DNA of 64,000 nucleotides from Streptomyces xanthochromogenes. GTDB taxonomy: Bacteria > Actinomycetota > Actinomycetes > Streptomycetales > Streptomycetaceae. Shown one piece after another: positions 51,531-59,885 of the stretch. The DNA is taken from contig NZ_BMUZ01000010.1 of assembly GCF_014650455.1 (NCBI RefSeq), forward strand, positions 305,746 through 369,745, written 5' to 3'. Position 1 is the first letter of the stretch. Every line of letters begins with the position of its first letter. The translations under genes and the position numbers were made by a program. The notes beneath the pieces are model-generated. The model did not search any database and had not been told where the DNA came from. It saw only the letters and a program-made list of their open reading frames with translations.

Positions 51531-54500
51531 GTGCGGTACCTGATCCTGGGCGCCACGGAGGCGTGCGACGACCAGGGCACCGCCATACCCCTGGGCGGGC
51601 CCAAGGTGCGTTCCCTCCTGACCGCCCTCGCGCTGCGCGCCCCGCGTCCCGTCTCCGTGCCCGCGCTCATCGACGACGTGTGGGCCGACGACCCGCCCCA
51701 GGACGCGCCCGCAGCCCTCCAGGCGCTGGTGGGCCGGCTGCGCCGGGCGCTCGGCAGGCAGGCCGTGGGGTCGGGTCCGGCCGGCTACCGGCTGGCCGCC
51801 GAGCGCCACGACGTCGACCTGCACGCCTTCGAGGACCGCGCGGCCGAGGGCGCGGCCCAGCTCGCCGCCGGTGACCCCGAGGGCGCCGCCGGCACCCTGC
51901 GTGCCGCCCTCGCCCTGTGGCGCGGCCCCGCCCTCGCGGACCTCCCCGAACGCGACGCGGCCCTGCGCCCCGAGGCCCAGCGCCTGGCCGCCAGGCGCGG
52001 CCGCATCGAGGCGGACCTGCGGCGCGGCGCCACGAGTGCGCTGCTGCCCGAACTGACGGAACTGCTCGGCGCCCACCCGTACGACGAGACCCTGCACGCC
52101 CAGCTCATCCGGGTGCTGCGCGCCGAAGGCCGCGGTGCCGAGGCGCTCGCCGCGTACGACCGGGCGCGCCGCACCCTTGTCGACGCCCTCGGCGCCGACC
52201 CGGGACCCGAACTCATCGCTCTGCACGCAGAGTTGCTGGAGGGGACGCCCGCTCCCGAGCCGGTCGTGACGCGGCCCCGCATCGGCAACCTCCGTCCGCG
52301 CCTGACCTCCTTCGTCGGCCGGGAGGGCGAACTCGCTGTCATCCAGGCCGATTTGACGGCATCCCGGCTCGTCACCCTCATCGGCCCCGGCGGGACCGGC
52401 AAGACCCGCCTCGCCGAACAGGCGGCTTGGGCGGCGCCCGCCGAGGGCTGGCTCGTCGAACTCGCCCCGCTCGAACAGCCCGAGGCGGTGCCCGGCGCCG
52501 TGGTCTCCGCGCTCGGCCTGCGCGAGACGACGCTGCTCGCCCAGGGCGCCAAGGCCACCCACGACGACCCCACCGCCCGCCTCGTCGACGACCTGTCCCG
52601 CCGCCCGGACACACTGCTCGTCCTCGACAACTGCGAGCACGTCATCGACGCGGCGGCCCGTCTCGCCGAGACGCTCCTCATCCACTGCCCCCGGCTCCGC
52701 ATCCTCGCCACCAGCCGCGAACCGCTCGGCGTGCCCGGGGAGGCCGTCCGCCCGGTGGAGCCGCTCGCCCCGGCCCCGGCCCACCGCCTGTTCGCCGAGC
52801 GCGCCCGCACCGTACGTCCCGACTTCGACCCGGACGCCGACGCCGAGGCCGTCGTCGAGATCTGCCGCCGCCTCGACGGACTGCCGCTCGCCATCGAACT
52901 GGCCGCCGCCCGGCTGAGGTTGCTCACCCCGCGCCAGATCGCCGACCGCCTCGACGACCGCTTCCGTCTGCTCACCACCGGCAGCCGCACCGTGCTGCCG
53001 CGACAGCAGACCCTGCGGGCCGTCGTCGACTGGTCCTGGGACCTGCTCGACGAAGCCGAGCGGAACGTGCTGCGCCGCGCCTCCGTCTTCGCCGGCGGCT
53101 GGGACCTCGACGCCGCCCAGGCGGTGTGCGGCGGCCCCGACGAACTCGCCGCCCTCGTCGAGAAGTCCCTGGTCGTCGCGGGCCCCGCGACGGACGGCAG
53201 CGGCATGCGCTACCGCATGCTGGAGACCATCCACGAGTACGCCACCGAGCGGGCCGCCGAGACGCCCGAGGCGCTGCGCGAGGCGGGCCTGGCCCACTCC
53301 GCGTACTACCGCGACCTGGTCCGCCGGGCCGAACCCCTGGTCCGCTCGCACGAGCAGCTGCCCTGGATCGACCGCCTGGAGACCGAACTCGGCAACGTAC
53401 GGGCCGTGCTGCGCCGCACCACGACCGGGCCCAGCACGGACGAGGCGGCCGCCACCGAACTCGCCCTGGACATGGGCTGGTTCTGGTGGCTGCGCAACTA
53501 CCGCAACGAGGGCGCCGCCTGGGCCCGGGCCATCGCCGCGCTGTCACCGGCACCCGTCGACGCGTCCGACCCGCACCACTGGCCGCGGCTCCACCTGGAC
53601 CTGCTCCGCTTCTTCCTGTTGTCCGACTCCGACCAGCGGGGCGAATTCACCGACCCCGGGGTGCAGGATCGCATCGTCCGGCTGCGCCAGGCCTTCGAGG
53701 CCGGCGGCCCGCAGGCGGCCCGCTTCCCGGGACTGCTGTGGCCGTTCACGACGTTCCGCACCGACACCCCCGAGATGGTGCGCACCTCCATCGACGCCGT
53801 CGTCACCAACTGCCGCCTGCACGGCAGTGATTGGGCCATCGGGGTGTCCCTCATGTTCCGCACCCACATGAGCATGGACATGCCCGGCGGCATGGTGGGC
53901 ATCGACGACGACCTCGCCGAACTGCGGGAGCTCGGCCGCCGGGTGGGCGACCGCTGGATGCGGGCCCAGGTGGCCGGCGCCGCCGCGGAGGCCGCGATGA
54001 TGCGCGGCCTCGTGGAGCCGGCCCGTGCCGCCTACGAGGAGGCCCTGCAGCTGGCCCGAGAAGTCGGAGCCCACCAGGAGGCGCCGTTCCTCACCGCGCG
54101 CGTGGGTGAACTCGCCTACCGGGAAGGTGACTTGGACGCGGCGGAAAAGCTGCTCCTGGACGCCGCGACGGAGGCGGACCGCTACCGGGTGCCCGACGCG
54201 ATGCCCTACGTCCACTCGCTGCTGGCCACCGTCGCGCTCGACCGGGGTGAGACCGACGACGCCCGCGCCCTGTACGCGCGGGCCCGCACCTTCGCGGAGT
54301 TCGGACCGCCGCCCCCGCACTTCATCGCGCTGCTCGACGGCCTGAGCGCCCGGATCGCCGCCGCCGACTCGGGCCCGCTCGCGGGCCTGCGCGGCATGAC
54401 GGACGCGCTGCGCACGGCGGCCGACTCCGGCTGCACCGAGATGGTCCTGGCCCATCTCGCCGAGCGCGCCGCCCAGTTGCTCGGGGACCTCGGCCACCAC

Positions 54501-54704
54501 GAGGCGGCGCTACGGACGCTCGCGGCGGCCGCCGCCTGGCGCGGCCCGATCCCGCGGAGCGTCCCGGAACGGTCCGTCGAGGCCTCCATCACGACCCGGG
54601 CCCACCACGCCCTCACCTCCGACCAGTACGCGACCGCCACGGCAGCCCCGCCCCTTCCGCTCACTGAGGTCCTGCCGCTCCTGGACGCGCTCGGCACCGC
54701 CTGA
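51531..54704 (+). CDS. AfsR/SARP-family regulator with NB-ARC and TPR
   Basis: 1057 residues from GTG/ATG region at 51531 (MRYLILGATEA). The N-terminal winged helix is of OmpR type (VSVPALIDDVWADDPPQ) and is followed by the bacterial transcriptional activation domain (ALWRGPALADLPERDAA, RAEGRGAEALAAYDRAR). The NTPase domain has Walker A GPGGTGKT near residue 284 and VLDNCEHVIDAA as Walker B. TPR-like helices fill the last 400 residues. Large SARPs of this type activate secondary-metabolite or metabolic genes. Its neighbourhood with atrA suggests a regulatory hub, but no target cluster is in the window. Confidence 0.92.
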   Translation: MRYLILGATEACDDQGTAIPLGGPKVRSLLTALALRAPRPVSVPALIDDVWADDPPQDAPAALQALVGRLRRALGRQAVGSGPAGYRLAAERHDVDLHAFEDRAAEGAAQLAAGDPEGAAGTLRAALALWRGPALADLPERDAALRPEAQRLAARRGRIEADLRRGATSALLPELTELLGAHPYDETLHAQLIRVLRAEGRGAEALAAYDRARRTLVDALGADPGPELIALHAELLEGTPAPEPVVTRPRIGNLRPRLTSFVGREGELAVIQADLTASRLVTLIGPGGTGKTRLAEQAAWAAPAEGWLVELAPLEQPEAVPGAVVSALGLRETTLLAQGAKATHDDPTARLVDDLSRRPDTLLVLDNCEHVIDAAARLAETLLIHCPRLRILATSREPLGVPGEAVRPVEPLAPAPAHRLFAERARTVRPDFDPDADAEAVVEICRRLDGLPLAIELAAARLRLLTPRQIADRLDDRFRLLTTGSRTVLPRQQTLRAVVDWSWDLLDEAERNVLRRASVFAGGWDLDAAQAVCGGPDELAALVEKSLVVAGPATDGSGMRYRMLETIHEYATERAAETPEALREAGLAHSAYYRDLVRRAEPLVRSHEQLPWIDRLETELGNVRAVLRRTTTGPSTDEAAATELALDMGWFWWLRNYRNEGAAWARAIAALSPAPVDASDPHHWPRLHLDLLRFFLLSDSDQRGEFTDPGVQDRIVRLRQAFEAGGPQAARFPGLLWPFTTFRTDTPEMVRTSIDAVVTNCRLHGSDWAIGVSLMFRTHMSMDMPGGMVGIDDDLAELRELGRRVGDRWMRAQVAGAAAEAAMMRGLVEPARAAYEEALQLAREVGAHQEAPFLTARVGELAYREGDLDAAEKLLLDAATEADRYRVPDAMPYVHSLLATVALDRGETDDARALYARARTFAEFGPPPPHFIALLDGLSARIAAADSGPLAGLRGMTDALRTAADSGCTEMVLAHLAERAAQLLGDLGHHEAALRTLAAAAAWRGPIPRSVPERSVEASITTRAHHALTSDQYATATAAPPLPLTEVLPLLDALGTA

Positions 54705-54834
54705 GCGGCACGGCTCCGCCTGCGGTACGGCTCTGCCGCGACGGGGACGGAACTCGGTGCCGATCGCCCCCTCGTGGGCCGAGCCGAAGGCGTGGCCCTG
54801 CCCTCAGCAAGCCGACCCGGGCCGCAGCGGGCCC

Positions 54835-56922
54835 CTACCGGCAGCTGATCTGGGACTGGGCCCAGTCCGCGAGGGCGACCCCGCCGAACGGCCCGGCCGG
54901 TTCGACGACGAGCCGGATCGTCCGGCGGCCGGAGATGTCGGCGTGCACCGGCACCGCGGGATCACCGCCCCGCAGCACCGGGGAGTGCCACAGCCGCGCC
55001 CCGTCCCCGTACAGGGAGAACCGCACCGCCCCGAGCCCCATCGTGAGGTCGTCCACTCCCGCGTACGCGTCGTACGTACGGCACTGGCGGTTGAGGTCGA
55101 TCGTCACCGAGGACCGGCCGTGCACGGTCACCCCGTGTGCGTAGCGGTGCTCGCCGATGCTCATGCCCGAGCGCTGCCACAGCCAGCTGGAGCCGCCGAG
55201 CCGCACCTCCGGCTTGGTGCCGTCGCCGAGGATGCCGTAGTCCAGACGGTTCACCTGGAACACCGCCGGCGCCGGCGCCGGCGCGGGCGGCGCCGGGGGC
55301 GGGGGAGGCGTCGGCTTGGGCGGCGTGGGCTTCGGCGGCGCCGGACGGGGCGGCGTGGGCTGGGGCGGCGTCGGCTTCGGCAGCGTCGGACGGGCAGCCG
55401 GCTTCTTCGGCGCGGGCGAGGGGGCGGGCGCGGGCGGCACGGGCGCCGGAGCCGCGGGCGGCGAGGGGCTGGGCGGCGGCTTCGGCGGAGTGACGGGCGC
55501 CACCGCGGGCGGCTTCGCATCCGGCTTCGGCGGCGCCGAGTCGTTGCCGGTCAGCGCGAACACGATCCCCGCCGCCACCGCGACGGCCACCGCCGCCGCG
55601 ATACCGGCCTTGACCGGGGCGCCGAGCCCCTCCGCGGCCGCGGCACTCCCCGCCGCGCCACCGGACGAGCTGCCGCCCGTCGCCGCGGCCGCCGCACCGG
55701 CGCCGGCGGCCCCGGCGGCGCCGCCCGCGACGACCCCGGCCGCCTTGAGCGAGAACCCGGCGGCGAACCAGCCGATGACCGCGACCGGAAGCAGCGCGGG
55801 AATACCGGCGTTGACGTCCTTGAGTTCGACGACCGCGACCCGGCACTTCGCGCACTCGTCCAGGTGCTTGCTGAGCCCGCGCTCGGCACGCATCCGCAGG
55901 CCCCCGCGCGCATACGCGCCGAGCCGGTCGGCGTAGCGCGCGCAGTCCCCGCCGGAGGTCAGCGCGCTGGAGACGTGAGCTTGGAGATAGGCCTGCTTGA
56001 GCCCCTCGCGGGCCCGACTGGCCAGAACCGCGGTCGCGTTGGCGCTCAGCCCGAACAGCGGCGCGATCTCGCTGGGCGACTCCTCCTCGACGGTGGTGTG
56101 CCACAGCACCGCCTGCCAGCGCTCGGGCAGCGAGCGGAACGCCTGCATGGCGAGCGTCTGCTCGGCCTCGTGCATGGCCCGCACATCGGCACCCAGGTCG
56201 ACGGTGTCGTCGTCGGACACGTCGGCCGAGCGCGCGGACTGCTGCGCGAACACCGCGAAGTCGTCGACCAGCTGCTCCCGCTTGGCGGTCCGCGTCCACG
56301 AGGCCGCGACCCGGCGCACGGTCGTCATCAGGTAGGCGCGCACGGCCTGTTCGGGACCGGCCCCGCCGCGCACCGCCTGCAGGGTCCGCGCGAAGACCTC
56401 CGCCGTCAGGTCGTCCGCGGTGTGCGCGTCGCGGCAGCAGCTGCGGGCGTAGCGCCGCACGGCCTCCGAGTGCCGCCGGAACAGCTCCTCGTACGCGCTG
56501 TCGTCGCCGGCCCGCATCGCGTGGATGAGGTCCGCGTCGGACTGGCCGGCCTCGGCGAGGTCGAGCGTCATGCCCTCGCGAAGGCCGCCCTCGCGCTGCG
56601 ACGGCACGCTCGTGCCGGGCTCGCCGACCCCGTCCATCGGCCCCCAGGGGCCGGGCAGTACGGTCCCGCCGAGTTCGTGCAGACCGAGTTCGTGCGTACC
56701 GAGTTCGTTCACGCCGAGCTCGTTCAAGCCGGCCTCGGGCGCCCCCACGTGCTCGGAACCGGAACCGCCGACACCCTGCCCCGGTACCGACGCGGACCCA
56801 CTCGGCACGGCCTTGCCGGGACCGCCCTGGCTCGGCACCTGGCGCGGCGGACGACCACCCCCGGGGCCACCCGATTCGGGGCCGCCGCCGTCCGAGAGTG
56901 ACTCGTCCCGCTCTTCAACGCC
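54835..56922 (-). CDS. ECF-like sigma factor fused to membrane, Pro-rich and NPCBM domains
   Basis: 695 residues from ATG 56922. A 115-residue disordered head includes four pentapeptide repeats (NELG/HELG, residues 64-84). Sigma-70 region 2 follows (YEELFRRHSEAVRRYARSCC, DDLTAEVFARTLQ) and region 4 (LFGLSANATAVLASRAREG). A zinc-finger-like segment has GGLRMRAERGLSKHLDECAKC. Then come an Ala-rich region with membrane helix AGIAAAVAVAVAAGIVFALT, a long Pro/Lys linker (PKPTPPQPTPP), and an extracytoplasmic NPCBM-type sugar-binding domain (LDYGILGDGTKPEV, HGVTVHGRSSVTIDL). Sensor and sigma factor are in one chain. Same strand as atrA upstream. Confidence 0.88.
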   Translation of the reverse strand, partial: GVEERDESLSDGGGPESGGPGGGRPPRQVPSQGGPGKAVPSGSASVPGQGVGGSGSEHVGAPEAGLNELGVNELGTHELGLHELGGTVLPGPWGPMDGVGEPGTSVPSQREGGLREGMTLDLAEAGQSDADLIHAMRAGDDSAYEELFRRHSEAVRRYARSCCRDAHTADDLTAEVFARTLQAVRGGAGPEQAVRAYLMTTVRRVAASWTRTAKREQLVDDFAVFAQQSARSADVSDDDTVDLGADVRAMHEAEQTLAMQAFRSLPERWQAVLWHTTVEEESPSEIAPLFGLSANATAVLASRAREGLKQAYLQAHVSSALTSGGDCARYADRLGAYARGGLRMRAERGLSKHLDECAKCRVAVVELKDVNAGIPALLPVAVIGWFAAGFSLKAAGVVAGGAAGAAGAGAAAAATGGSSSGGAAGSAAAAEGLGAPVKAGIAAAVAVAVAAGIVFALTGNDSAPPKPDAKPPAVAPVTPPKPPPSPSPPAAPAPVPPAPAPSPAPKKPAARPTLPKPTPPQPTPPRPAPPKPTPPKPTPPPPPAPPAPAPAPAVFQVNRLDYGILGDGTKPEVRLGGSSWLWQRSGMSIGEHRYAHGVTVHGRSSVTIDLNRQCRTYDAYAGVDDLTMGLGAVRFSLYGDGARLWHSPVLRGGDPAVPVHADISGRRTIRLVVEPAGPFGGVALADWAQSQISCR

Positions 56923-57137
56923 CATAGCGGAAGCTCCCGTAAGCACGCCCAGACCCGACCACCGGGCCAGCCTGCCACAGAGCACAAGCGGAGCCGAGTG
57001 TCAGACGCGGCAACCACTCATCCGGGGAGGTTTACCGCACCCGAGCACTAGCCGTCACTCTTTCGGGGAAGGCTCGATGGTTCGGGCGCGGTGGCCCAGC
57101 GGCTTTGGACTCGCGTGACCCATACGGGAGTTGACCC

Positions 57138-58037
57138 TCAGGACGGGCGGGAGCGGAGCCCCTCAAGGAGGATGTCGAGCAGCCGTGCCGAGGCCGCCGC
57201 CTGCTGGGTGGCGTCCGGCAGCGACGGCGCCGCCGTGGCTATCACCAGGAGCACATCGGCCACGGTCACGTCGACGCGCAGCTCACCCGCCGCGCGTGCC
57301 CGGTCCACCAACTGGCCTACCACATCGAGCAGTTCGGCCGCGCCCGCGTCGTCCAGCTCCTGCTCGGGCGCCGCCCGCTGCTCGACGATCCGGCCCCAGG
57401 CCGCACTCTGCTCGGCCAGGCCGACCTGACGCTGCTGCGGCACTCGCGCCTCGTCGAGCCCGTCCCGCACGCCGTCGGCCCGCAGCCCGTCGGTCAGGAT
57501 TCCATCGGCCCGGATTCCATCGGCCCGGACTCCGCCGGCCCGCAGCCCGTCGACCCGGGACCCCTCCGGACGTACGTCCTCGGGGCGCACGCCGTCGGAC
57601 TCCTCGGCGTCCCTGCCGACCCGGAGCACCTGCGGCGGAAGCAACCGGCCCGCGCCCGAGGCCACCGAGGTGCGCAGGAAGCGGGAGAGCGCCGACCAGG
57701 GCTCGTCCTCCTGGCCAAGGGCCGTGCGGGCCTGGTCCGTCAGGCGCGAGGTCTCCTCCTCGGCTATGCGGCGCACCAGCACGTCCTTGCTGGGGAAGCG
57801 GCGGTACACCGTGCCCACGCCGACCCTGGCCCTGCGCGCCACGTCCTCCATCGGCGCCCCGTAGCCGAGCTCGCCGAACACCTCGCGCGCCGCGCGCAGT
57901 ACGTGTTCAAGATTGCGCTGGGCATCCACCCGCAGCGGCGCGGAACGCGAGCCCCCGCCGCTCGGACCCGTACCCACGCGACCGTTTCCGTCGGACGCCG
58001 CGACGGCGGTCTGCCAATGAGAGTCCTGAATGTGCAT
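57138..58037 (-). CDS. atrA: AtrA-type TetR regulator with pentapeptide repeat insertion
   Basis: 299 residues from ATG 58037. MHIQDSHWQTAVAASDG and the HTH (NLEHVLRAAREVFGELGYG, VGVGTVYRRFPSKDVLV, about 42-88) match AtrA, the TetR-family activator of actII-ORF4 and other targets. ATAAPSLPDATQQAAASARL ends the C-terminal ligand domain. Between residues 151 and 193 lies a run of about nine pentapeptides (RPEDV, RVDGL, RADGI, RADGV) encoded by a 15-bp DNA repeat, which I do not remember from other AtrA proteins. Divergent from the NADH dehydrogenase gene, with a palindrome between. Confidence 0.88.
   Translation of the reverse strand: MHIQDSHWQTAVAASDGNGRVGTGPSGGGSRSAPLRVDAQRNLEHVLRAAREVFGELGYGAPMEDVARRARVGVGTVYRRFPSKDVLVRRIAEEETSRLTDQARTALGQEDEPWSALSRFLRTSVASGAGRLLPPQVLRVGRDAEESDGVRPEDVRPEGSRVDGLRAGGVRADGIRADGILTDGLRADGVRDGLDEARVPQQRQVGLAEQSAAWGRIVEQRAAPEQELDDAGAAELLDVVGQLVDRARAAGELRVDVTVADVLLVIATAAPSLPDATQQAAASARLLDILLEGLRSRPS
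57459..57587 (-). repeat. 15-bp tandem repeat inside atrA
   Basis: Imperfect 15-bp units such as attccatcggcccgg (two near-identical copies at about 57499-57528) encode successive R-x-D-G-hydrophobic pentapeptides, residues 151-193 of AtrA. Confidence 0.85.
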
Positions 58038-58132
58038 TTATCCCCCGGTATCAACGTCTCCCCCCGGAGACTCCCCGCCCCTGACAGCCGGGACCGGTCA
58101 TGACTCGACACCCCGACGGGATACGAACATAG

Positions 58133-58147
58133 TTGAGCCGGACTCAA
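58133..58147. promoter_or_regulatory. Inverted repeat TTGAG-N5-CTCAA between atrA and ndh
   Basis: Ttgagccggactcaa, a near-perfect 15-bp palindrome, about 96 nt from the atrA start and 217 nt from the NADH dehydrogenase start. Size and form suit a TetR-family dimer, so AtrA autoregulation is possible. The whole 326-nt spacer has no gene. Confidence 0.45.
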
Positions 58148-58363
58148 TTCAGAAGGGGTTCTTCCGCACGGTGTGCCCCCCGATCGGACCAAGGACCGAA
58201 ACCCGACGGAATCGGACCCGGCCCAACACGTGTCACTCACCCCTTGACCTGCGGATCTGCCCTCAGGGCCGCGAGAATTCGCCACCCGCCCCGGCAGTTC
58301 CCTCCAGTCGCACAATTTGTCGGGGCTGTGGACAAAGCCCGAGGCCCGTTGCGTCATGGGGTG

Positions 58364-59734
58364 GTGACAGAACCTGTGCGCATTCTCGTGGTCGGCGGCG
58401 GATACGTCGGGATGTACACGGCGCTGCGCCTGCAGCGGCAGCTCAAGGCGGAGCTGCGGAGCGGGGCGGTCGAGATCACCGTGGTGGCCCCGGACCCGTA
58501 CATGACGTACCAGCCCTTCCTGCCCGAGGCGGCGGCCGGAAGCATCTCCCCGCGCCATGTCGTGGTGCCGCTGCGCCGGGTCCTCGGCCAGTGCCGGATC
58601 GTCATCGGCGAGGCCGACCGCATCGACCACGCGCGGCGCACCGCCACCGTCACCACCCTCGCCTCGCCCGAGGACGGCACGGGCACGGTCCGCCTGACGT
58701 ACGACGAACTCGTCCTCGCGCCCGGTTCGGTCTCGCGCACCCTGCCGGTCCCCGGCCTCGCCGACTACGCCATCGGCTTCAAGACCGTCGAGGAGGCCAT
58801 CGGCCTGCGCAACCACGTCATCGAGCAGATGGACATCGCCTCCTCCACGCGCGACCCGGCCATCCGCGACGCGGCCCTGACCTTCGTGTTCGTCGGCGGC
58901 GGCTACGCGGGCGTCGAGGCGCTGGCCGAGCTGGAGGACATGGCCCGCTACACCGCGCGGTACTACCACAACATCCGCCCCGAGGACCTGAAGTGGATCC
59001 TCGTCGAGGCCAGCGACCGGATCCTGCCCGAGGTCGGCGAGGAGATGGGCCGGTACGCGATCCGCGAGCTGCGGGCCCGCAACATCGACGTGCGCCTGGA
59101 GACCCGGCTCGACAGCTGCGAGAACCGGGTCGCCGTGCTCAGCGACGGCGCCCGCTTCCCCACCCGGACCGTCGTGTGGACCGCGGGCGTCAAACCCGCC
59201 CCCGTCCTCGCCGCCACCGATCTGCCCCTGACCGAGCGCGGCCGGATCGAGTGCACCGCCGAGCTGCGGGTGGCCGGCACCGAGCACGCCTGGGCGGCCG
59301 GCGACGCGGCAGCCGTCCCCGACCTGACCTCGGACGAGAAGGGCAAGGAGTGCGCGCCCAACGCGCAGCACGCCGTGCGCCAGGCGAAGGTGCTCGCTGA
59401 GAACATCGCGTCAGCGGTGCGGGGCGGCGAACTCAAGGAGTACCGGCACAAGTACGTCGGCTCGGTCGCCTCCCTCGGCCTGCACAAGGGCGTCGCCCAC
59501 GTCTATGGCCGCAGACTCAAGGGCTACCCGGCCTGGTTCATGCACCGCGCCTACCACTTGAGCCGCGTCCCCACCTTCAACCGCAAGGCCCGCGTGCTCG
59601 CCGAATGGACCCTCGCCGGGCTGTTCAAACGGGAGATCGTCTCGCTCGGCTCGCTGGAACATCCGCGCGCCGAGTTCGAGATCGCCGCAGGCGGCGGCCC
59701 GCCCGCCAAGGGCCCGGCCCCGCACGACGACTGA
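58364..59734 (+). CDS. ndh: Type II NADH dehydrogenase
   Basis: 456 residues from GTG 58364 (GTG 58361 is equally possible). FAD motif ILVVGGGYVGMYTALRL at the N terminus; TYQPFLPEAAAGSISPRH; NADH motif TFVFVGGGYAGVEALAEL; and AWAAGDAAAVPDL for FAD. NDH-2 passes electrons from NADH to quinone without pumping protons and is a peripheral membrane enzyme; the C-terminal hydrophobic and basic helices fit membrane contact. Divergent from atrA. Confidence 0.92.
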   Translation: MTEPVRILVVGGGYVGMYTALRLQRQLKAELRSGAVEITVVAPDPYMTYQPFLPEAAAGSISPRHVVVPLRRVLGQCRIVIGEADRIDHARRTATVTTLASPEDGTGTVRLTYDELVLAPGSVSRTLPVPGLADYAIGFKTVEEAIGLRNHVIEQMDIASSTRDPAIRDAALTFVFVGGGYAGVEALAELEDMARYTARYYHNIRPEDLKWILVEASDRILPEVGEEMGRYAIRELRARNIDVRLETRLDSCENRVAVLSDGARFPTRTVVWTAGVKPAPVLAATDLPLTERGRIECTAELRVAGTEHAWAAGDAAAVPDLTSDEKGKECAPNAQHAVRQAKVLAENIASAVRGGELKEYRHKYVGSVASLGLHKGVAHVYGRRLKGYPAWFMHRAYHLSRVPTFNRKARVLAEWTLAGLFKREIVSLGSLEHPRAEFEIAAGGGPPAKGPAPHDD

Positions 59735-59826
59735 CGGTTGTCAGTGCGGTCCGTCACACTGGGCGTGTGACCATAGGTGGGCCCACACCTGCACAGAGTG
59801 ATCCCGCGACCCAGCACCCCGCAAGG

Positions 59827-59868
59827 ACCGGCAGCACAGCACCGGCAGCACAGCACCCGCAGCAACAC
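59827..59868 (+). repeat. 14-bp tandem repeat upstream of PAS phosphatase
   Basis: Accggcagcacagc at 59827-59840 and 59841-59854, with a third variant acccgcagcaacac at 59855-59868, ending 17 nt before the start codon. It may affect translation if copy number varies. Confidence 0.8.
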
Positions 59869-59885
59869 ACGAGGCTTGGAACACC

